A stretch of DNA of 64,000 nt, taken from the NCBI GenBank assembly GCA_947646735.1, contig CANTFK010000989.1, positions 62,001-126,000 on the forward strand. The letters are read 5' to 3'. Both the position numbers and the translations under genes were made by a program. Below are positions 54,739 through 64,000 of this stretch, in pieces (position 1 is the first letter of the stretch; the number at the start of each line of letters is the position of its first letter). This DNA comes from Peronospora farinosa (taxonomy: Eukaryota; Oomycota; Peronosporomycetes; Peronosporales; Peronosporaceae). The notes beneath the pieces were generated by a model, which was not told the DNA's origin, made no database searches, and saw only the letters and a program-made list of their open reading frames with translations.

Positions 54739-56028
54739 CCTTGCACCAGAACGAAAACCGAGACGCCTTGCGCGCGACCGCAATGAAGAAGGAAGTCGAG
54801 CCAGCAACTATTGTACATCAATTGTAACCTTGCGTATATTTCGAGATAAATATCTGCGTCGAAACCGCAATCGAGTGGCGCACTTGTAAAAGCGCTCTGC
54901 CGAACCGGACATCCCGGTCGCACGTGGTGCCTTTCTCGCTGACGCGTCGACGCAACGCCATATGCCAACTGGACGAAGTGTACCCCGACCGAGTGGCCAC
55001 CGCCTGCCGCCGTAGTCCCGAAGACGCCTGAAGAAGGTGACTACCCGATGCACCGGGATTACGGGAAGGCGGTTCACCTACGCTCCCGGTTCATGAAGCA
55101 GTGGAAGAAGAACTTTGGGCTGGCGCAGCGCGCGATGACGCTGCCGCCGGACACAGCAGGCATCGACACGCGGGAAGAGTTAGCAGCACGGCGAAAATGC
55201 GGGAAGGATGGTCAAGAAGACGCCGGAAGGGGAGAGTCAGAAGGTTGCCCTACGTAGTGGCCGGGAAGATCATCCACCCGAGTATGGTGGTGTCCAGCAC
55301 CCAACGAAGGAAGGAAGAGAGCGGCGCAGCGCGATGATGAAGAAGAAATCAGGGAGGAGATCGACCTGACGCAAGCGGATAGCGACGACAAGGAACCAGC
55401 CAACGGAACGCGGGACTAGATACTGCAGAAATATAAAGTGAGGCAACAGGTACCGTGGCCGACGGACGTCCGGCGTGTCACTATGATGCAGAACCCCTAC
55501 AAGATCTCCTTTAACATACCTGGCGCACGAGAGGAAAAATGCGGATGTGAAGGACGATGCGAGATCGCGACGTGTCCGAACGCGGCGGAGAAGCAGGTAT
55601 GTGAGACTGTTACGTGCACGCCAGGCGCGAAAGCGTGCGACAACCAGTTCTGACAGCGACTCCTGGAGTTGAAGATGACACGCACGGGAATCGGTGTGGT
55701 GGCGACGCGGCCCATACCAGCAGGAGGTGTGGTCTGCCAATATTAGGGCAAGTACGTATTGGACCCCCCACGTGAGGCGGCGTATACGGTAGAATTGCGC
55801 CAACGGGACACGAAAGCACACCGCGTGTACGTCAGCGCGGAAGAGTGCGGCTCGGTGGCGCGGTTCGTAGAGCATTCTTGTACCCCGAACACCCACTTCC
55901 ATGAGGTGCGGGGGAGGCGACGAGTGGTCGTGTCGCTGGTGGCGCAATCCGATATTGCCTCTGGGACAGAGGTCATTGTCAATTATACCGGCCAAACGAA
56001 CAGCGCCTTCTGGTTTCATTGCCAGTGA
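54739..56028 (+). pseudogene. SET-domain methyltransferase copy 1 of array 2 (edge unit)
   Basis: The most decayed copy of array 2. A base is missing in the leader near 54962-54972. There are extra TAG stops at 55255-55257 and near 55418, NQF-TGA, the conserved TAG at 55744-55746, and a TGA at 56026-56028 cutting the SET part at HCQ. Confidence 0.85.
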
Positions 56029-56339
56029 GCCTTGCACCAGAACGAAAACCGAGACGCCTTGCGCGCGACCGCAATGAAGAAGGAAGTCGAGCCAGCAACT
56101 ACTGTACATCAATTGTAACCTTGCGTATATTTCGAGATAAATATCTGCGTCGAAACCGCAATCGAGTGGCGCACTTGTAAAAGCGCTCTGCCGAACCGGA
56201 CATCCCGGTCGCACGTGGTGCCTTTCTCGCTGACGCGTCGACGCAACGCCATATGCCAAACTGGAAGTAGTGTACCCCGACCGAGTGGCCACCGCCTGCC
56301 GCCTTAGTCCCGAAGACGCCTGAAGAAGGTGACTACCCG

Positions 56340-57410
56340 ATGCACCGGGATTACGGGAAGGCGGTTCACCTACGCTCCCGGGTCATGAAGCAGTGGAAGA
56401 AGAACTTTGGGCTGGCGCAGCGCGCGATGACGCTGCCGCCGGACACAGCAGGCATCGACACGCGGGAAGAGTTAGCAGCACGGCGAAAATGCGGGAAGGA
56501 TGGTCAAGAAGACGCAGGAAGGGGAGAGTCAGAAGGTTGCCCTACGTGGTGGCCGGGAAGATCATCCACCCGAGTATGGTGGTTTCCAGCACCCAACGAA
56601 GGAAGGAAGAGAGCGGCGCAGCGCGATGATGAAGAAGAAATCAGGGAGGAGATCGACCTGACGCAAGCGGATAGCGACGACAAGGAACCAGCCAACGGAA
56701 CGCGGGACTGGATACTGCAGAAACATAAAGTGAGGCAACAGGTACCGTGGCCGACGGACGTCCGGCGTGTCACTATGATGCAGAACCCCTACAAGATCTC
56801 CTTTAACATACCTGGCGCACGAGAGGAAAAATGCGGATGTGAAGGACGATGCGAGATTGCGACGTGTCCGAACGCGGCGGAGAAGCAGGTATGTGAGACT
56901 GTTACGTGCACGCCAGGCGCGAAAGCGTGCGACAACCAGTTCTGACAGCGACTCCTGGAGTTGAAGATGACACGCACGGGAATCGGCGTGGTGGCGACGC
57001 GGCCCATACCAGCAGGAGGTGTGGTCTGCCAATATTAGGGCCAGTACGTATTGGACTCCCCACGTGAGGCGGCGTATACGGTAGAATTGCGCCAACGGGA
57101 CACGAAAGCACACCGCGTGTACGTCAGCGCGGAAGAGTGCGGCTCGGTGGCGCGGTTCGTAGAGCATTCTTGTACCCTGAACACCCACTTCCATGAGGTG
57201 CGGGGGAGGCGACGAGTGGTCGTGTCGCTGGTGGCGCAATCCGATATTGCCTCTGGGACAGAGGTCATTGTCGATTATACCGGCCAAACGAACAGCGCCC
57301 TCTGGTTCCATTGCCAGTACGCCTTGCACCAGAACGAAAACCGAGACGCCTTGCGCGCGACCGCAATGAAGAAGGAAGTCGAGCCAGCAACTACTGTACA
57401 TCAATTGTAA
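56340..57410 (+). pseudogene. SET-domain methyltransferase copy 2 of array 2
   Basis: Open 56340-56945 through the acidic region and most of the AWS-like Cys cluster, then TGA after DNQF, then the conserved TAG at 57036-57038. SET part open 57051-57410. Confidence 0.85.
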
Positions 57411-57631
57411 CCTTGCGTATATTTCGAGATAAATATCTGCGTCGAAACCGCAATCGAGTGGCGCACTTGTAAAAGCGCTCTGCCGAACCGGACATCCCGG
57501 TCGCACGTGGTGCCTTTCTCGCTGACGCGTCGACGCAACGCCATATGCCAAACTGGAAGTAGTATACCCCGACCGAGTGGCCAACGCCTGCCGCCTTAGT
57601 CCCGAAGACGCCTGAAGAAGGTGACTACCCG

Positions 57632-58702
57632 ATGCACCGGGATTACGGGAAGGCGGTTCACCTACGCTCCCGGGTCATGAAGCAGTGGAAGAAGAACTTT
57701 GGACTGGCGCAGCGCGCGATGACGCTGCCGCCGGACACAGCAGGCATCGACACGCGGGAAGAGTTAGCAGCACGGCGAAAATGCGGGAAGGATGGTCAAG
57801 AAGACGCAGGAAGGGGAGAGTCAGAAGATTGCCCTACGTGGTGGCCGGGAAGATCATCCACCCGAGTATGGTGGTTTCCAGCACCCAACGAAGGAAGGAA
57901 GAGAGCGGCGCAGCGCGATGATGAAGAAGAAATCAGGGAGGAGATCGACCTGACGCAAGCGGATAGCGACGACAAGGAACCAGCCAACGGAACGCGGGAC
58001 TGGATACTGCAGAAACATAAAGTGAGGCAACAGGTACCGTGGCCGACGGACGTCAGGCGTGTTACTATGATGCAGAACCCCTACAAGATCTCCTTTAACA
58101 TACCTGGCGCACGAGAGGAAAAATGCGGATGTGAAGGACGATGCGAGATCGCGACGTGTCCGAACGCGGCGGAGAAGCAGGTATGTGAGACTGTTACGTG
58201 CACGCCAGGCGCGAAAGCGTGCGACAACCGGTTCCGACAGCGACGCCTGGAGTTGAAGATGACACGCACGGGAATCGGCGTGGTGGCGACGCGGCCCATA
58301 CCAGCAGGAGATGTGGTCTGCCAATATTAGGTCCAGTACGTATTGGACCCCCCACGTGAGGCGGCGTATACGGTAGAATTGCGCCAACGGGACACAAAAG
58401 CACACCGCGTGTACGTCAGCGCGGAAGAGTGCGGCTCGGTGGCGCGGTTCGTAGAGCATTCTTGTACCCTGAACACCCACTTCCATGAGGTGCGGGGGAG
58501 GCGACGAGTGGTCGTGTCGCTGGTGGCGCAATCCGATATTGCCTCTGGGACAGAGGTCATTGTCGATTATACCGGCCAAACGAACAGCGCCCTCTGGTTC
58601 CATTGCCAGTGCGCCTTGCACCAGAACGAAAACCGAGACGCCTTGCGCGCGACCGCAATGAAGAAGGAAGTCGAGCCAGCAACTACTGTACATCAATTGT
58701 AA
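57632..58702 (+). pseudogene. SET-domain methyltransferase copy 3 of array 2
   Basis: Among the best-preserved copies. It is open 57632-58330 through CGCEGRCEIATCPN, CETVTCTPGAKACDNRF and GIGVVATRPIPAG, and stops only at the conserved TAG (58328-58330). The SET remainder is open 58343-58702, with VARFVEHSCT and the post-SET start. AWS-SET enzymes methylate histone H3 lysines. Only one codon separates this copy from an open methyltransferase frame. Confidence 0.88.
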
Positions 58703-58923
58703 CCTTGCGTATATTTCGAGATAAATATCTGCGTCGAAAACGCAATCGAGTGGCGCACTTGTAAAAGCGCTCTGCCGAACCGGACATCCCGGTCGCACGT
58801 GGTGCCTTTCTCGCTGACGCGTCGACGCAACGCCATATGCCAAACTGGACGAAGTATACCCCGACCGAGTGACCACCGCCTGCCGCCGTAGTCTCGAAGA
58901 CGCCTGAAGAAGGTGACTACCCG

Positions 58924-59995
58924 ATGCACCGGGATTACGGGAAGGCGGTTCACCTACGCTCCCGGGTAATGAAGCAGTGGAAGAAGAACTTTGGACTGGC
59001 GCAGCGCGCGATGACGCTGCCGCCGGACACAGCAGGCATCGACACGCGGGAAGAGTTAGCAGCACGGCGAAAATGCGGGAAGGATGGTCAAGAAGACGCC
59101 GGAAGGGGAGAGTCAGAAGGTTGCCCTACGTGGTGGCCGGGAAGATCATCCACCCGAGTATGGTGGTGTCCAGCACCCAACGGAGGAAGGAAGAGAGCGG
59201 CGAAGCGCGATGATGAAGAAGAAATCAGGGAGGAGATCGACCTGACGCAAGCGGATAGCGACGACAAGGAACCAGCCAACGGAACGCGGGACTGGATACT
59301 GCAGAAATATAAAGTGGGGCAACAGGTACCGTGGCCGACGGACGTCCGGCGTGTCACTATGATTCAGAACCCCTACAAGATCTCCTTTAACATACCTGGC
59401 GCACGAGAGGAGAAATGCGGATGTGAAGGACGATGCGAGATCGCGACGTGTCCGAACGCGGCGGAGAAGCAGGTATGTGAGACTGTTACGTGCACGCCAG
59501 GCGCGAAAGCGTGCGACAACCGGTTCCGACAGCGACGCCTGGAGTTGAAGATGACACGCACGGGAATCGGCGTGGTGGCGACGCGGCCCATACCAGCAGG
59601 AGGTGTGGTCTGCCAATATTAGGGCCAGTACGTATTGGACTCCCCACGTGAGGTGGTGTATACGGTAGAATTGCGCCAACGGGACACAAAAGCACACCGC
59701 GTGTACGTCAGCGCGGAAGAGTGCGGCTCGGTGGCGCGGTTTGTAGAGCATTCTTGTACCCCGAACACCCACTTCCATGAGGTGCGGGGGAGGCGACGAG
59801 TGGTCGTGTCGCTGGTGGCGCAATCCGATATTATCTTTGGGACAGAGGTCATTGTCGATTATACCGGCCAAACGAACAGTGCCCTCTGGTTTCACTTGCC
59901 AGTGCGCCTTGCACCAGAACGAAAACCGAGACGCCTTGCGCGCGACCGCAATGAAGAAGGAAGTCGAGCCAGCAACTACTGTACATCAATTGTAA
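58924..59995 (+). pseudogene. SET-domain methyltransferase copy 4 of array 2
   Basis: Open 58924-59622 to the conserved TAG. The following SET part starts near 59635 but has a 1-bp insertion near 59897, in the HCQ codons, which shifts the frame into the spacer. Confidence 0.85.
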
Positions 59996-60216
59996 CCTTG
60001 CGTATATTTCGAGATAAATATCTGCGTCGAAAACGCAATCGAGTGGCGCACTTGTAAAAGCGCTCTGCCGAACCGGACATCCCGGTCGCACGTGGTGCCT
60101 TTCTCGCTGACGCGTCGACGCAACGCCATATGCCAAACTGGACGAAGTATACCCCGACCGAGTGACCACCGCCTGCCGCCGTAGTCCCGAAGACGCCTGA
60201 AGAAGGTGACTAACCG

Positions 60217-61287
60217 ATGCACCGGGATTACGGGAAGGCGGTTCACCTACGCTCCCGGGTAATGAAGCAGTGGAAGAAGAACTTTGGGCTGGCGCAGCGC
60301 GCGATGACGCTGCCGCCGGACACAGCAGGCATCGACACGCGGGAAGAGTTAGCAGCACGGCGAAAATGCGGGAAGGATGGTCAAGAAGACGCCGGAAGGG
60401 GAGAGTCAGAAGGTTGCCCTACGTGGTGGCCGGGAAGATCATCCACCCGAGTATGGTGGTGTCCAGCACCCAACGAAGGAAGGAAGAGAGCGGCGAAGCG
60501 CGATGATGAAGAAGAAATCAGGGAGGAGATCGACCTGACGCAAGCGGATAGCGACGACAAGGAACCAGCCAACGGAACGCGGGACTGGATACTGCAGAAA
60601 TATAAAGTGGGGCAACAGGTACCGTGGCCGACGGACGTCCGGCGTGTCACTATGATTCAGAACCCCTACAAGATCTCCTTTAACATACCTGGCGCACGAG
60701 AGGAGAAATGCGGATGTGAAGGACGATGCGAGATCGCGACGTGTCCGAACGCGGCGGAGGAGCAGGTATGTGAGACTGTTACGTGCACGCCAGGCGCGAA
60801 AGCGTGCGACAACCGGTTCCGACAGCGACGCCTGGAGTTGAAGATGACACGCACGGGAATCGGCGTGGTGGCGACGCGGCCCATACCAGCAGGAGGTGTG
60901 GTCTGCCAATATTAGGGCCAGTACGTATTGGACTCCCCACGTGAGGCGGCGTATACGGTAGAATTGCGCCAACGGGACACGAAAGCACACCGCGTGTACG
61001 TCAGCGCGGAAGAGTGCGGCTCGGTGGCGCGGTTCGTAGAGCATTCTTGTACCCCGAACACCCACTTCCATGAGGTGCGGGGGAGGCGACGAGTGGTCGT
61101 GTCGCTGGTGGCGCAATCCGATATTGTCTTTGGGACAGAGGTCATTGTCGATTATACCGGCCAAACGAACAGCGCCCTCTGGTTTCATTGCCAGTGCGCC
61201 TTGCACCAGAACGAAAACCGAGACGCCTTGCGCGCGACCGCAATGAAGAAGGAAGTCGAGCCAGCAACTACTGTACATCAATTGTAA
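60217..61287 (+). pseudogene. SET-domain methyltransferase copy 5 of array 2
   Basis: Open 60217-60915 to the conserved TAG and 60928-61287 after it. No other lesion seen. Has Glu for Lys in the Cys cluster (AEEQVCE), shared with copy 6. Confidence 0.88.
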
Positions 61288-61508
61288 CCTTGCGTATATT
61301 TCGAGATAAATATCTGCGTCGAAACCGCAATCGAGTGGCGCGCTTGTAAAAGCGCTCTGCCGAACCGGACATCCCGGTCGCACGTGGTGCCTTTCTCGCT
61401 GACGCGTCGACGCAACGCCATATGCCAAACTGGACGAAGTATACCCCGACCGAGTGACCACCGCCTGCCGCCGTAGTCTCGAAGACGCCTGAAGAAGGTG
61501 ACTACCCG

Positions 61509-62579
61509 ATGCACCGGGATTACGGGAAGGCGGTTCACCTACGCTCCCGGGTAATGAAGCAGTGGAAGAAGAACTTTGGGCTGGCGCAGCGCGCGATGAC
61601 GCTGCCGCCGGACACAGCAGGCATCGACACGCGGGAAGAGTTAGCAGCACGGCGAAAATGCGGGAAGGATGGTCAAGAAGACGCCGGAAGGGGAGAGTCA
61701 GAAGGTTGCCCTACGTGGTGGCCGGGAAGATCATCCACCCGAGTATGGTGGTGTCCAGCACCCAACGAAGGAAGGAAGAGAGCGGCGAAGCGCGATGATG
61801 AAGAAGAAATCAGGGAGGAGATCGACCTGACGCAAGCGGATAGCGACGACAAGGAACCAGCCAACGGAACGCGGGACTGGATACTGCAGAAATATAAAGT
61901 GGGGCAACAGGTACCGTGGCCGACGGACGTCCGGCGTGTCACTATGATTCAGAACCCCTACAAGATCTCCTTTAACATACCTGGCGCACGAGAGGAGAAA
62001 TGCGGATGTGAAGGACGATGCGAGATCGCGACGTGTCCGAACGCGGCGGAGGAGCAGGTATGTGAGACTGTTACGTGCACGCCAGGCGCGAAAGCGTGCG
62101 ACAACCGGTTCCGACAGCGACGCCTGGAGTTGAAGATGACACGCACGGGAATCGGCGTGGTGGCGACGCGGCCCATACCAGCAGGAGGTGTGGTCTGCCA
62201 ATATTAGGGCCAGTACGTATTGGACTCCCCACGTGAGGCGGCGTATACGGTAGAATTGCGCCAACGGGACACGAAAGCACACCGCGTGTACGTCAGCGCG
62301 GAAGAGTGCGGCTCGGTGGCGCGGTTCGTAGAGCATTCTTGTACCCCGAACACCCACTTCCATGAGGTGCGGGGGAGGCGACGAGTGGTCGTGTCGCTGG
62401 TGGCGCAATCCGATATTGCCTCTGGGACAGAGGTCATTGTCGATTATACCGGCCAAACGAACAGCGCCCTCTGGTTCCATTGCCAGTGCGCCTTGCACCA
62501 GAACGAAAACCGAGACGCCTTGCGCGCGACCGCAATGAAGAAGGAAGTCGAGCCAGCAACTACTGTACATCAATTGTAA
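61509..62579 (+). pseudogene. SET-domain methyltransferase copy 6 of array 2
   Basis: Open 61509-62207 to the conserved TAG and 62220-62579 after it. No other lesion seen. Nearly identical to copy 5. Confidence 0.88.
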
Positions 62580-62800
62580 CCTTGCGTATATTTCGAGATA
62601 AATATCTGCGTCGAAACCGCAATCGAGTGGCGCACTTGTAAAAGCGCTCTGCCGAACCGGACATCCCGGTCGCACGTGGTGCCTTTCTCGCTGACGCGTC
62701 GACGCAACGCCATATGCCAAACTGGAAGTAGTATACCCCGACCGAGTGGCCACCGCCTGCCGCCGTAGTCCCGAAGACGCCTGAATAAGGTGACTACCCG

Positions 62801-63871
62801 ATGCACCGGGATTACGGGAAGGCGGTTCACCTACGCTCCCGGGTAATGAAGCAGTGGAAGAAGAACTTTGGGCTGGCGCAGCGCGCGATGACGCTGCCGC
62901 CGGACACAGCAGGCATCGACACGCGGGAAGAGTTAGCAGCACGGCGAAAATGCGGGAAGGATGGTCAAGAAGACGCCGGAAGGGGAGAGTCAGAAGATTG
63001 TCCTACGTGGTGGCCGGGAAGATCATCCACCCGAGTATGGTGGTGTCCAGCACCCAACGAAGGAAGGAAGAGAGCGGCGAAGCGCGATGATGAAGAAGAA
63101 ATCAGGGAGGAGATCGACCTGACGCAAGCGGATAGCGACGACAAGGAACCAGCCAACGGAACGCGGGACTGGATACTGCAGAAATACAAAGTGGGGCAAC
63201 AGGTACCGTGGCCGACGGACGTCCGGCGTGTCACTATGATGCAGAACCCCTACAAGATCTCCTTTAACATACCTGGCGCACGAGAGGAGAAATGCGGATG
63301 TGAAGGACGATGCGAGATCGTGACGTGTCCGAACGCGGCGGAGAAGCAGGTATGTGAGACTGTTACGTGCACGCCAGGCGCGAAAGCGTGCGACAACCAG
63401 TTCTGACAGCGACGCCTGGAGTTGAAGATGACACGCACGGGAATCGGCGTGGTGGCGACGCGGCCCATACCAGCAGGAGGTGTGGTCTGCCAATATTAGG
63501 GCCAGTACGTATTGGACCCCCCACGTGAGGCGGCGTATACGGTAGAATTGCGCCAACGGGACACGAAAGCACACCGCGTGTACGTCAGTGCGGAAGAGTG
63601 CGGCTCGGTGGCGCGGTTCGTAGAGCATTTTTGTACCCCGAACACCCACTTCCATGAGGTGCGGGGGAGGCGACGAGTGGTCGTGTCGCTGGTGGCGCAA
63701 TCCGATATTGTCTTTGGGACAGAGGTCATTGTCGATTATACCGGCCAAACGAACAGCGCCCTCTGGTTTCATTGCCAGTACGCCTTGCACCAGAACGAAA
63801 ACCGAGACTCCTTGCGCGCGACCGCAATGAAGAAGGAAGTCGAGCCAGCAACTATTGTACATCAATTGTAA
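62801..63871 (+). pseudogene. SET-domain methyltransferase copy 7 of array 2
   Basis: Open 62801-63406, then TGA after DNQF, then the conserved TAG at 63497-63499. SET part open 63512-63871, with Phe for Ser in EHFCTPN at the SET catalytic-site motif. The next unit begins beyond it and runs off the window. Confidence 0.85.
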
Positions 63872-64000
63872 CCTTGCGTATATTTCGAGATAAAAATCTG
63901 CATCGAAACCGCAATCGAGTGGCGCACTTGTAAAAGCGCTCTGCCGAACCGGACATCCCGGTCGCACGTGGTGCCTTTCTCGCTGACGCGTCGACGCAAC

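Larger units (their letters stand above)
54739..64000 (+). repeat. Macrosatellite array 2: at least 7.1 tandem 1.29-kb SET units, inverted relative to array 1
   Basis: Homology to array 1 begins at CCTTGCACCAG (54739), in the spacer part of the unit, and continues past the window. Units recur at 1292-1293 bp (55048, 56340, 57632, 58924, 60217, 61509 and 62801 for the same ATG). Reading is on the plus strand, away from array 1. Copies differ from array 1 at fixed sites, for example Cys (TGC) where array 1 has TGA in the Cys cluster, and Glu instead of Lys in THFHEVR. Confidence 0.96.

Noticed and set aside
1..64000. tRNA or rRNA genes
   Set aside because: No cloverleaf-like or rRNA-like sequence was recognised by eye. 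A covariance-model scan would be decisive and could not be run.

Overview
The window is nuclear DNA of an oomycete, most likely a downy mildew or Phytophthora-like plant pathogen. The evidence is compact genes with short GT-AG introns (about 50-100 bp), a DIX-domain protein, a WRKY19-type Cys/His-repeat protein, a WNK kinase, a degraded LWY-type secreted effector and a Ty3/gypsy element of the type known from oomycetes. Exon structures were built by hand from splice signals, reading frame and protein-family match. No transcript data were available.

Layout. 1-1423 (-): TBC Rab-GAP, running off the left edge. 1554-2670 (+): NAT9-like acetyltransferase. 3362-5125 (-): membrane-anchored alpha/beta hydrolase. 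5126-9384: gene-poor. 9385-10920 (+): Cys/His-repeat protein. 11867-13318 (-): ERK-type MAP kinase. 13576-14837 (-): DIX-domain protein. 15102-16256 (-): SDS22. 16834-18601 (+): broken LWY effector. 19041-29288: array 1, about eight 1.29-kb tandem units read on the minus strand, each carrying a decayed AWS-SET histone methyltransferase gene. 29459-29980 (+): TMEM18. 30065-31902 (-): nicotinate phosphoribosyltransferase. 32475-48467 (-): a nuclear-type gene split by a 13.6-kb LTR retrotransposon (34362-47958). 50052-53327 (+): WNK kinase. 54739 to the right edge: array 2, the same SET unit on the plus strand. The two arrays point away from each other across about 25 kb of ordinary genes.

Three things stand out. 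First, the SET-gene macrosatellite: two inverted arrays, an identical in-frame TAG in every copy examined, and array-specific differences. Second, the retrotransposon: gag coding that begins inside the LTR and runs through the primer-binding site, a probable GTTAAAC -1 frameshift site with a 12-bp hairpin, two RNase H domains, a chromodomain, a long antisense ORF, and GATCGCG-type repeats in the LTR, pol and antisense ORF. Third, an effector with four LWY-like repeats and a C-terminal basic/DLNxxP tail resembling a plant EAR repression motif, carried on a gene that now holds a nonsense codon and a frameshift.
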